Below are positions 13,475 to 25,130 of a DNA stretch of 64,000 nt, in pieces. Within the stretch, counting starts at the first letter, position 1; every line of letters begins with the position of its first letter. The notes under the pieces are model-generated. The model was not told the origin of the DNA. It did no database searches and saw only the letters and a program-made list of their open reading frames with translations. The translations under genes were made by a program, and so were the position numbers. Source of the DNA: Sitta carolinensis (lineage: Eukaryota; Chordata; Aves; Passeriformes; Sittidae); contig CM063295.1 in NCBI GenBank assembly GCA_032173965.1, positions 3,968,001-4,032,000 of the forward strand. The letters are read 5' to 3'.

Positions 13475-13905
13475 ATAGAATCATAAAGTGGTTGTGGTTA
13501 GAAGGCTCCTCTGGACGTGCTCTGGTCCCACCCTCTGCTGCCAGGGACCCCCAGAGCTGCCTGCCCAGGACTGTGCCCAGATGCTTTCGGGTGTCTCCAG
13601 GGTGGAGACATCCCAGCTGAGCAGCCCCAGTGTCTGCCAGGGCTCCTCACCCTCCCACAGGAGCAGTGCCAGGTGAAAGTTCCAGGAGTTCCAGCTCCTG
13701 GCTGTCCCTTTGTGCCCGCTGCCTCTGCTCCTGCCCTGGCTCAGTCTCCTCAGCCTCCCTGCAAGCCTTTGTGTGCACTGAGATCCCCTGAGCCTGCTCT
13801 GCAGTCCAGCTCTCAGCCTTCCCTCACAAGGGAGATGTGCCAGTCCCTCAATCATCCTAATGGCCTTTGTTAGACTCTCCAGAGTGTCAGTGCCTCTCGT
13901 CTACT
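13475..13905 (-). mobile_element. CR1 LINE, 3' portion, minus strand
   Basis: Read on the minus strand this is the 3' part of a CR1 retrotransposon. In order it shows the block around GGCCATTAGGATGATTGAGG, the segment GGACTGGCACATCTCCCTTG, the short AAGGCTGAGAGCTGG block, a GAGGCAGCGGGCACAAA block, the region ending GATGTCTCCACCCTGGAGAC (corresponding to the CR1 'gtggagtctccatccttggag' region of the reverse transcriptase C-terminus), and the 3' end CAACCACTTTATGATTCTAT. The final ATGATTCTAT is the CR1 terminal octamer repeat. The copy is 5'-truncated, diverged and frameshifted, so it is not coding; open frames across it are remnants or chance. Confidence 0.88.
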
Positions 13906-15578
13906 GGGGATATTAACCACATAGTCATACTGGAATTTTTCCACCTCCTTAGGTTTCTTTAGAGAACATTGGGTATTTTAGAATAGAGGATTCTTCAATG
14001 AATGCTTCAAAACTGTTTAGCTGTCGAATCATGGGTCAAGTTGCTATCTTTTTTTTTTTATTTTATTTTTTTTACTTTGTGTTCCATTCTTTGACACAGA
14101 GCCAAAGGTATCCACAGTTAACAGTGAATTATATGCATGTGTATGATTGCTCTGCCATCTTTATGGAAAGATGTCTAAGGAAAAGACCAAAGTTGTTGAT
14201 GGAGATTGTTGGTTGTGGATTGGACCTGAGTGACCTGAGGTGAGGGACTGTGCTGTCAGCCATGCAAACTTGTAACCAGTAATCCTCAAATGCTAAAGTT
14301 TGCAGAAAAAGCTTTGAAGGCAAAAAAATAGTATTCAAATTGAGAATCTGGGGGTTTAGACATTCTATACTTCATCAGTAATAACAATTTCCTTCCTTGG
14401 AGAACAAAAAAAAAAATAAAAGAACATGATGTGCTTTTTGGTTCTTCAAAGATTTTTTTTTTTTTAAAGTTTTACCATCTTAATAATGAAAGCTGGCTTC
14501 ATGGAATTACGACAAATTCAAAAATATAGTTTGTTTCCTTTGGCAATGCAATGCGTGGTTGATAAATTACTTGAATCTTTATGTTGTTCAAATGCTTGTG
14601 GACACAGCGTTAACATAAGGAAAACTAAACGGAAAGCAATTTTATGCAGCATTTTTTTACTATACCCTTGAGCATTTTCTAAGTTTGCATTTAATCACAG
14701 AATCTTGGCCATGATATTTCTGACAGGTAATTTCCTTAATGCGGTTGACAGAGATGGATTACATGGAAGCCTATTGGATCCAATGCTTTTGTGTGCAAGT
14801 GATAAGGCTAGATTAGGGTTATCTTGCTCTGAGTGCCTGGAAAGATACAGGCACCTAATAATTCCCTTGGTAATATGGATGGGTTTGTGGGAGCACGGAT
14901 TCATGGCTGGATACTGGCCTGCAAAACCATTACCAGATTCTGTTGCACCTTGAGAACATCTGGGGTGATGTGTGCTTTTCTGTCACGTGATAATAGCAAA
15001 TTGTATGTCAGGGAAAGACAAATGTGTTAAATATCTGGCAGATTGGGAAAGCAATAAGGCAAGAGGTGGGTATGTTAGAAATAGTAACTGTATTTAAAAA
15101 TAAAATTACTTTGGTCAAAACTATGAATATTATTCTTATTTTATAGAGAAGTAACCAAAGAAGTAACGTTTATCCTTTTAGCTGCTGTAAATGTCTGTGT
15201 GAGAAAATTGATGTTGTCTCATTGCCTAATTGAAAGGCACTAAGCCTGAAAGTTCTTAATCAGGTTGGATTTTGAAACAGAATTTAATTATAAATAAGAG
15301 TCAATTTTAGATGTTAAAAATAGTCTTTTGCAGTCAAGGCTTTCAAGTTGTACACAAAACCTTGGGGGCAATAATCAAGAGCCATCAATATATAGCATAT
15401 TTTTATTTACTTGTAGCAGGCATTCAGCACAGTGAAAACACAGCTTTTCTAGCCATCTCGAAGATCTTGACCATTTTATAACTTCCTCAAATTTAACTGG
15501 AGGAAGAAAATCAATTGGATGGGCTTGTAGTGAAGTGTTGCAGACAGAGCACCTGTTCGTGGTCTCTGCTCTGGAAGC
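13906..15578. other. AT-rich non-coding stretch, no gene seen
   Basis: Unassigned unique sequence with short T and A runs (14.05, 14.41 and 14.45 kb). I see no splice-flanked open segment and no known repeat family. Confidence 0.5.
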
Positions 15579-16168
15579 AGGGCAGGTGGAGTTCTCCAGG
15601 GCAGGTGGTGTTTCCAGAGCAGCTCCAGGGCAGGGTGGCGTTCTCCAGGGCAGGGTGGAGTTCTCCAGGGCAGGTGGTGTTTCCAGAGCAGCTCCAGGGC
15701 AGCTCGTGTCCCAGAGCAGGTGGTGTTTCCAGAGCAGCTCGTATTCCAGAACAGCTTGTATTCCAGGGCAGGGTGGCGTTCTCCAGGGCAGGTGGTGTTT
15801 CCAGAGCAGCTCCAGGGCAGGGTGGCATTCTCCAGAGCAGCTCCAGGGCAGGGTGGCGTTCTCCAGGGCAGGGTGGCATTCTCCAGAGCAGCTCCAGGGC
15901 AGGGTGGCGTTCTCCAGAGCAGCTCCAGGGCAGGGTGGCGTTCTCCAGAGCAGCTCCAGGGCAGGGTGGCGTTCTCCAGAGCAGCTCCAGGGCAGCGTGG
16001 CGTTCTCCAGAGCAGCTCCAGGGCAGGGTGGCATTCTCCAGGGCAGCGTGGCGTTCTCCAGAGCAGCTCCAGGGCAGGGTGGCATTCTCCAGGGCAGGTG
16101 GTGTTCTCCAGAGCAGCTCCAGGGCAGGGTGGCGTTCCCCAGGGCAGGTGCTGCAGCTCCCGGGGCAG
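15579..16168. repeat. Composite GC-rich minisatellite, 31-bp unit
   Basis: The array is built from two short modules: a 20-bp module GGCAGGGTGGCGTTCTCCAG and an 11-bp module AGCAGCTCCAG. Most of the array (about 15.82-16.09 kb) alternates one of each, giving a 31-bp unit. The left end and a few internal places repeat the 20-bp module without the 11-bp one, or carry shortened 18-bp versions (GGCAGGTGGTGTTTCCAG). Because 31 is not a multiple of three and the unit lacks stop codons in most frames, long open frames cross the array in all three plus frames and in two minus frames. These give repetitive Gly/Arg/Ser- or Pro/Cys/Trp-rich peptides and are not evidence of a gene. Confidence 0.92.
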
Positions 16169-16576
16169 GCAGGGAGGCAGAGCTGGCTCTGCAGAGCCCA
16201 GCTGGAATTTCTGTGCTGGGAGTCACAGCCTGGGGGGTCTCGGTGGCTCTGCCCCGGTCCTGGGGGCTCAGATGAGCAGTGTCCCTGTGCTGCAGTCTGG
16301 CTCTGGAGTGTTTTCTGGAGTTGCCAGCTGTGGAGACTCACGGTGCAGAGTGGTCTCGAGGTTGTGCAGCTTTCTCAGCAATGCAGTTTGTTCTGTGGGT
16401 CAAATGCTCAGAGGATTTTGTGGAGACTTGGGGAGTTCAGCCACTGTGCTTCTTGGCTCCTCTCTAACCAGGGGCTCAAAATCTGTGGCCATGTTATTTC
16501 GGGAGGACACAGCAGGTGGGAGAGACTATCCCTCTACCACAGTGAAAAAGCATGAGGAAAGAAAAAAAGCCAAACA

Positions 16577-16740
16577 AACCAACAGAGAATGTTTAGGTTT
16601 GGTGTTGCAAACCAACAGGGAACGTTTGGGTTTGGTGTTGCAAACCAACAGGGAACGTTTGGGTTTGGTGTTGCAAACCAACAGGGAACGTTTGGGTTTG
16701 GTGTTGCAAACCAACAGGGAACGTTTGGGTTTGGTGTTGG
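16577..16740. repeat. 33-bp minisatellite, about five copies
   Basis: A 33-bp unit containing GGGTTTGGTGTTGCAAACC is repeated about five times with almost no divergence; the first copy has two changes (AGAGAATGTTTA). The unit is a multiple of three, so plus and minus frames stay open with an 11-residue period. Each unit contains the inverted repeat GGTTTG-gtgttg-CAAACC, a 6-bp stem with a 6-nt loop. It lies only about 400 bp from the 31-bp minisatellite but shares no unit sequence with it. Confidence 0.93.
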
Positions 16741-19700
16741 AGACTCTGTCCTTTGTTTCCTTACATCCTGGCCCTATAAAATGTGTCACCTATCTTTTCC
16801 TTGATTTGTTTTCCAAGGGGAAAAAAAAAAAAAAAGCATTTAATACAGAGGCTGTCTCATGAAAAAGGTTCACGTAGGTGTTTAATATATGCTGTGATGA
16901 GTAATTTTGGTCATGGTACATCAGAAAACTACTTTCCCCACCTTCTTTCTAATAAGAATTTTAATCCATTGATGACAAAACCTCTAAAGTATTTCCTTGC
17001 TGCATTGTAATACACTGTGACGAATTATGTTTCAGGAGTTGTAAAATTTTCTCATAGCTTGTAATACCTCATTTAATGAATTGATCACACTGAAATGTAA
17101 AGATGAAGCAGCATTTATTTTGTATATTATATTGCATATAATTTTTAGACTTGACATTTATAGCCATGGAAGCTGTTATTTTACATATCATTTTCAAACC
17201 ATATCAGCCTTAAACACATTTAAATTTAATAAGCAAGTAGATTAGATTTGCTTTTAAGCTAGGCATATCATTATAGTTTGTGTTCCCTTCAGTAGGGCAC
17301 ATGCTTACTATTAAATGCAGTATTTAGTTGTCTTTTAAAACCTAAAAATAATAAAAGGGGATGTATTTACTAAAGTAATTGAATATAGAGCTGCTTTTGG
17401 GGACAGTGCCTCAGCCATGATTTTTGTAGGATGCAGATATTAAAGTAGGTTTGGGGTTTTATTAAAAACTGCCCTGTTTTGAGGAAATATTAATGTAGGA
17501 GCTATATGGGTTTCAGTTATGAAATACCAAATCTGTCATAGTAACATATGGCCTGATCATCATCTCCTGCAGAAAAAATCCATGGGAGGGGAGAGCTTAT
17601 TTGGAAACTCTGCATGATTTACCAGGCAGACTTTCTGATGCCTCATCTTTCTCATCAGAAAGAATTTGTAGCTGCCAAGGAGGTGGATTCTTACAGCCTT
17701 CTAACTATTTAAATGCCTTCCCATCCATAAAAAATATGTTGTTAGCAGTGGGGGAAAAAAAAGCAGCCCTTGTTTCTGTGATCCTGGTTCTTTTCACCAC
17801 AAAAGAGACTTTATGAAGCATCACACAGAGAAACTCTGCTGTCTTTGTGGGCACTTTGTGCTTCCCACCTCAGAATTTTGGTGGATGTAAAAGCAGCTGA
17901 GAGAAACCTAAAGCAAGTCTGACATTTATAAAATCTCAGGGCACTTTTCTCTGGAGATTATGTTGTTTTTCCTACTGTGTCTGCTAAAAGATAATTCCAG
18001 CATTGTACTTGTTACTGTGGGGCAAAATTATGATGCAAATAAGAGATGTTTCACCTTAACTCAGATGGAGGAATGTGGGTCTTTAGGGGTTTTTTTTGTT
18101 TGTTTTTTCTGTGGTTTTCATTCTTTAACAAAATAAGTTTGGAAATATGGTACTGAATTTTTCCAGACTTTTTGAAAATATTTTTTTTTCCTTTTGTCAA
18201 AAATAAGGCAGATGACTTTTTAACAAAGTCCTTTCACCAAACTGGAAAACGTAAGTAGAAGACCTTAGAGTGTCTTTGATGTAATTTTCAAATTACATGT
18301 TGAGGCATTGCTGCTCTTAAATGCCTCCTTTCACACTGTGCATGTCCAACTGGTTAATGAGAGGGAAATCAGATGGGTTGCATCAAGACTAATAAAAAAC
18401 CTAACCATGAGACAGCCCAAGGATTGGTGCATGTTTGTTTGTGCTGGTGTGGCGTGTCTGGCCTGAGCCCAGGGGCAGTGCCTGCTCCCTCCTGAAGGGC
18501 TGGGGTGCCCTGGGACAGCCTGCCCTGCTTGCTGCACAGCCTTGGAGCCCACGTCTCAAAATGGGGGTGGCAAGGGAGGCAGGAGCCTTACAGCCAAGGA
18601 AGGAGATCTCCCGGGGCTGCAGCAAGCTGCCAAGCTCTTGTCTTGGCTGTTCTTCTCATCTTTCTGCACTTAAACCCATCGTGTGCCCTGTCCACTGTGT
18701 CAGTAAAAGGGTTAAAGGGATTATCACTGCTCTGAACTACAGTGTGTAGTGCAGAGGAGGCAAAAATGGGCATCTTAAATTGAACCCTGTCCCTCAGTTG
18801 ACCACTCCTTACTCTTTATTTAATGCTCTTGCATATAGACACAGCCCTGGCTGTCCAAGCTGTGCTGGAAGCACATTTCCCAGCCACATCAGGAAGGCCA
18901 AGGGTTAGTGAGCTGATAAGCTCCCAAGGACGCTCAGGGTTTAGAAATCAGCAGGGTAACCCAGCAAAAGCATCAGGAGAATTAGCTGTTTGCTAGAGGC
19001 TTTATAGGAGTTTTATTTAAAAATTAGGTGCAGAGTTACCATTCACTCCAACTCCTATAAATCACCCTGAGTTCCATCCTGTGCTTTTCCCTAGATTATG
19101 TGATCTCTGAACTTCTGTTGGTAATTTTTTTTTTTTTTTTTTAGCATAGAAGATTGGCAATGTACAGTGTCAGCAAAATATGTCACGTAGCCATGAGGCA
19201 GAACTGAAGAACTGAATAATTTGTATCATGTCTTGCTCACAAGGATAATTAAATGGAATGGCATTTAAGTTGATGGAGCTACAGGGGTGACCACTGGCTA
19301 AAGAATTATCTCCTGTTTTTTTTCCAGTAAAATGAACATCAGTATTTTGTTAATTTTCCCCCTTGTCAGTGTGTGTTTTAATATCCTTATTTGTCCTTGC
19401 ACTTTCAGCAGGAATAACTTGGTTACAGGGACCAGAAAATAATTCTAAAATAAGATTATTTAAATAAGAAGCTAGATGTTTGGGGAAATGAACATGTTGT
19501 AGCTTTCATTCAAATGCAACCTTTTCCTTCTTTCAGTCAAAGGGGATTTTCTGCACATGGAAATTAAACTTAGTAACATTAAAAAGTAGTTAAAATTCCC
19601 AGCCAATGAAACAAAACAACACCAAAATACTAATTTCGGAGGTTTGTAGTAATGCATCTAGGAGTTTACCTCAGCACTGAAGAGGCTGTTTGAAAAGACA

Positions 19701-22700
19701 AGAGCTTAATCCAAACATCAGTGATGATCATCTCCTGAAACATGATAATAAATATACCAAAGTACCCTTTTATCTTTAATAATTCACAATTCATTGCACA
19801 CTTGCAAGTTTTCCTGTTCATTTAAGAAATCTGATAGTGATTTGGTAAAAATAACGAGACAAATCTTGAGAATGAAGAAAAAAACAGTGCAGTATGTAAG
19901 GGATGCTATTTCAATATAGCAGTTGTTGCTCAATAAAGGGTTAAAGATTTTCACCTTACTTGATGACTTCTTGAAAACTGTAATCATAAAAATGAAGTCA
20001 CATGAACTATTTGGTAGGCATCTCCTAAAACAGTTATTTTATAAGAAGCTGCTCAACCCTCCCCTTGAAATGATGTATTGGAAGTCCATAAAGTCAATTT
20101 GTGCAAAAACCATGTACTGCTCTGCTTTAACAGGGAAAAAACAGTCGGAATAACTCTTTCTGGACAATAAAGTACTTCTCAGCTGAGATTTACAAGTTTA
20201 TTTCCACGATTGTCCAAAGGGTTTGCATTTGGGTTTGTTGTACAGTAAAGGGAATTAATAATGATGGTAACTCATTATACCATTTAGATGTTTTTAATCA
20301 GTGTCCCCTTGAGTGAGAAGGACAGGGTATCATTCTTTATAAGTGCAACGGGGTTATTTTGCTTTTTTTGCCCAGAAGGATAACATTCTAAGCTGAGCAT
20401 TATTTGATTTTTCATAGGCAAAAAATTCTCGAGCAAGTTTCTATTACAGATTATTGTGTTTAGTCTTGGGCTTAGAGACCAACATGAACACGAACCCTGA
20501 GAGCCAAGAGGTGACCTGAGAGCAGGATCTGAATTGAGATTTCATTCTTGGAAGCGAAAATGAGCACATCTGAAACTGAATTAATTAAATATGCACAGGA
20601 ATTATTCTGTGAATTAGAACTGGTTGGATGTGAGACAGTGCATTCCTGTGAGAACTCCAAAACCCAGCTCCAGGTTGGGTGAATTGTTTGGGGTGTGCCT
20701 GCAAAGCCCACCAGCGTCGTTTGGAGCAGCAGGGCAGTGCAGAGTCACTTGTGAGAGTTCTCAGGCATTGCCTCCAGCTCCAGGGGCTTGCTTAGAAAGA
20801 TACTCAGGCTTCTAGGATTTCTGCTGGTGAGAAATAATTTTTTGGCAGTAGATGAGCAGAGAGCTAAGCGTTGGATCCGAGTTATGCATTGCACTACCCC
20901 AAGTTGCTGCTGGTTGTCATGGTAACATTTTAACTGGTGGTGGCTGTGGCTTGACATCAGAACATTTTCTGTTAAGTGGAGATTCTTCTGAGATTGTAAT
21001 GGAGTGTTTTAAGTCAGTGGACCTTTTGTGCTCAATAAAATATTTAGTAGGTTGTAGTAAATATTAATTTGTCCTCCTTTCAAGATAACACATCATGCTG
21101 TGTATTTACAGTTCTGTGCTAATAGCATGGTATTCCTGGAAAAGAGTTAATCTATTCTGAAAAGTCAAATTTGCTAAATATAAATTTGCTAATAACACTC
21201 TAAGTAATAATTGTAGAAGCTCTTTCATTTTATCCCTTCAAAATACTGTGTGGCAGATATGTTACAATGTGCTTCATCTCTTTTTATGCGTTCAGTGGAG
21301 AAAGGATTTTAGTACTCATTTGTATTTAAAGCTGACCTTAAACATCTTTACACTGGGACTTTCTTGTTTTGAGTGAGTGAAAATAAATGCATTTACAAGG
21401 GCTTATACTGGGGAGGGAGGGCAGGGGTAGAAATGACTTCAGTGAGAAGCTGGTAATGGAACATCTCTCTGTCAATCACCTGCTCCTGTACTTTGTGTCT
21501 GGCTGTGTTGTGTTGGAGATGAAGCCATGTGAATGCTGCCTTATCCCTCCCTGAGATAAGCTTTCAAAGGTGATCTCCAAATCATGTCTGCCACAGAGCA
21601 GGGATTTGCTGAGAGTGACAAACACATGCCCACTGCATTTCCCATATGCTTTTCAATAACAGCATTCCGAGGCTCCTGGCAGAAAGGAATCGTCTTAGAA
21701 AGCTCTCAATAGTGAGCCTCAATACAGCCAAATGCATTAAGTGAAAAGCAGAACAGGTTCTGCAAGTCAGGATTTATAAACTTTAATAATACACTTATCA
21801 GGCAGAGATGGAAATTCAGTGTGGAGTGTTTGGAGAAATCATCTCGATGGGTAATGCTAATTCAGGGCTTCTTGCTGCTGCACTGCTCCATGGGCAGTTC
21901 ACACGCTTTGATGGCCTCGTGGAGCCAATTTAGCCCTTTGTGGCACATCATAATCTCATCCTTCATCCCTGTGATTTCAGAGGCTTTATGGAAATACCCA
22001 GACGTGTATGTGCTTTAGCACAGCTGATAACAGTGTCTCAGATAACCCCATCAATCTTAATGACATTCTCTATTAATCAGCAAAAGGCTTGCAGTGTTAT
22101 TCCTCTTTTTTTATTTTCTTCAATACCTTCTCCTCTTACCTATCTATCTATTAAACAAAAGAATAATCAAGCAGCTCTCTGGACTTGCCTTGCCAAACTC
22201 AGTCCTCTGCATACCCACCAGGTATTGTTTAGCTGTGCACGGTTTTGCTTTTTCAACCATTATTCTCATAGTTACTCTGGGCTGATATAATTGTTTTGTC
22301 TCTACCCTTTCCCTAGACAAGATTAATCCATGAGGAGTTGCCCTGTGGCCACCTCATAGATCTAAAAGTTGTAAGACACTCAGAAATTAAAGAAACCTGT
22401 TTTAAACTCCACCTTTCAACATCATGTAGCTTGGAGTCAGATAGAGGATCCTCAGGAAACAAATATATGGAAAAAAAAAAAAAAAAAAGAGAATGACAGT
22501 ATTTTTTATACTTGTAGGGAAATAGTTTATCTTCAGCTGATTGGTATATAATAATTACTGACTTCTTTTTGTTTGCCATTAAAAGTATGAATTTGGAGTT
22601 TTGCAGCAATGACAGACTGCAATTTTCATTTTTCTCACATGAACTTTATTTCACAAGGACACTTCAAGGCATACTTCTATTGAGCAATGGGATATAATCT

Positions 22701-24789
22701 TTTCAATATAGCATTATGATTGGATTTATTTATTTCTATTTCTGCATTTTTTAAAAATGTCATTCATGAAGAAGCACCCTGAGTTTTGGAAAGCAATTTT
22801 CATTGTATCAGTGAGCCATGGACTCACTCTGGATTGGAATTTTGCTAAAAGCAGAGAAGAACTTAACGTTTTTAACTCTGTCATTAACTAGAGTGACCAG
22901 TGTTATGTGGACTTAAAATACAAGGAACAGAGTAATAAAAGAACATTGCATTTCAATACATAATGTGAAAATAAATCATCAAGGTTTGTGTAACTCCTTT
23001 TTAAATGTGTTACTTTTTATATGTCCTACAAACCCACAAGGAATACACCTCTTGATTTAGCACTGCACTCAACATTTCCAGATGTAAGATTCATTTTTTA
23101 TTGCTCTAACAACTGAGGACCTGTGTGGGGAAGAAGAAAGACAAGGTATCAGGAACGTGAACCTGCAAACACTGTGTACGGTTCAGAAGCTGTTCCTGAG
23201 AGCAAACAAAATCTGAAATTTTGTTCTCATTTGATGTAGCTGTTTTTAAGCTTTCCTGATGCTGAAATCCCTTGTGGGAGCTCCCCCTGGCCAGTGGAAC
23301 TGGGTGGTGGCACAGGAGCCTCCCTGTGTTCAGCTGCCTCTAAAGGATTTCTCTGCTCTTGTGCTGTGGCTTTGCTTTCCTTATACTTTATGCTGTTCCT
23401 CTCAGAGCTGACATGTTCTGGTGCAGTTCCCCTGTACCTCCTCTCTGAGTCCTTTATGGGTTCCATCTTTCTTCATTAAACCAGTCCAAGTCCTCAGGAT
23501 ACGGGTTTTTACATTTTCTCTCATTAAATGATAGTTTACTTCAGTTATTTGGAGGTGTGGATGCTATTTCTGCCAAATCACAGCTTTTATTTCACTGGCT
23601 TGACAAGGGTAGACCTTCCCTATTCTTTTTTGATTTGGCTATGAATTTCATAGTTAATGAATAGATCTCTAGTGCATTTATTAAAAATTTTCTTTTAAAC
23701 CTATGTCACAGCATGTATTTGGCAAGGCAAACCTACTGGTGCTGGCTAAGGTGGGTTAATGCAGTTCCACATTTCTTTCTTCATTGAGAAAAGTGTTAAA
23801 CAACCCTTCTGGGTAAAAGTGAGATTACTGGGATAGCCAGCACCACCTTCTCCTCCCCAAACCCAATTTGGAATTCTGCTGTGAGAAACACATCTCTCCT
23901 TGGTTTTTAGTCCGTGTTTTGCCCTCAGCACGGAGTAGATCAGAGACAGCTCTGTGCTAGTCTGCTTTCCAGTTTGGATCAGGGTTGGGGTTTGGCACAG
24001 TGAGCTCAGAGCTGGCTTTTCAGTCACTGCAGAAGTATTTCAGCAGCAAGATTCTGCCTGACAAGGTCCAGTAAGAGTGGTGTTCCTTCTTCAGAAAGAT
24101 AGCTTGAAAAAATCTGTTGTACGTGGATATAAAACAGCTGCTTAAAAATACCCCAGCACACCCCTTAAAAATAAGATTAAAAAAAAATAATAATTTAAAA
24201 ACTCCTACAAACAACCCAAACAAAACAGCAGAACAAACCCTCAACAAAATGCCATACTGCAAGTAAATGGCTTTCTGTCAAAGTAGATTGATGGTTTTGG
24301 AACAATTTTAGCAAGGGCTGATTTAGGACTACAGCTAAGTGTTTTCATTATTGACATGAATGTTAGAATACAAAACACATTTTAAAAATTACCTGAATAT
24401 GTCAATCTGAAAGAAGCTGCAAGCATACCTTTAGAATTAAAAATTCCCTTGATGAGTGGGAGATTGAACAGAATGCAATTTAGAGCAAATTAAAAGGTCT
24501 ACGCTTTAAAAATATTTACCTGGGAAAATGTAAATGCATCATGACTGCATAGGTAATATGCAGTACAGTGATTTTGGTTTCTAGTAAATCAAAAGTTGGA
24601 CATATTAAAGATATCCTGCTATTGCAAAAAAGGCATACACATGCTGTATTTTTTATACAAAACCAGAGTAAACTTCAGTAAGGCCTCTGAAACAGTACTC
24701 TTGAAAAAAATTGGCACTTGTAAGGCTTCAGCTGTAAGGCAAAATTCTGGGAATGCTTTAAGAACAAAGTGGCTGAATCAGTGGAGGTA
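16741..24789. other. Long AT-rich non-coding stretch, no gene seen
   Basis: No exon or recognised mobile element is visible. There are homopolymer tracts (A15 near 16.82 kb, T18 near 19.13 kb, A19 near 22.47 kb) and a GC-rich patch at about 18.43-18.66 kb without recognisable coding content. Parts, notably 16.98-17.35 kb and 21.45-21.80 kb, have the balanced, repeat-free texture of conserved non-coding DNA, but this cannot be proved without an alignment. Confidence 0.5.
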
Positions 24790-25130
24790 CTGGGGAGAGT
24801 AATATAAAGCATGAGAACTCTGGAAAATGTGACCTACAGGGAAAAGCTGGGGAAGAGAAGCCTGAGCAAGGACTTGATAATGGTCCTCATGTACATAAAA
24901 GGAAGCTGCAAGAAAGTAATCAAGTTCTTCTGTGTATTCCCTGTGCAGTGGGCTCACTTGGCAGCAGGAAAAGCGTTCTAATGGAAAAAGCATTTGAGAA
25001 CTGGAAGAACTTCTTCAGAAAGGTGATGGAATCTCTAGTGCCTGAAGTGGACAGGCACGGTTTAGACAGAAGCTGTAGGTGCAGCTCATCTTGGGAGCTG
25101 GAGGGAGGCCTGGAGCAGGGAGAGGGGCAG
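24790..25130 (+). mobile_element. Degenerate CR1 LINE fragment, plus strand
   Basis: The order of blocks follows the CR1 reverse-transcriptase C-terminal and 3'-UTR region in sense: a GGAAAAGCTGGGGAAGAGAA block, AGCCTGAGCAAGGACTTGAT, a CATAAAAGGAAGCTGCAAG block matching the 'tacctgaaaggaggttgtag' region, a GGCAGCAGGAAAAGCG block, and GGTGATGGAATCTCTAGTGC matching the 'gtggtggagtctccatccctggag' region. The copy is old, with many substitutions and small deletions, and no CR1 terminal octamer is identifiable. It is non-coding. Confidence 0.65.

Noticed and set aside
15375..16862. Open frames of 246 to 380 codons on the plus strand and 276 to 283 on the minus strand
   Set aside because: They are open in five frames across a 31-bp repeat without stops. 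The apparent extension through the 33-bp repeat on the plus strand is due to that repeat being stop-free and a multiple of three.
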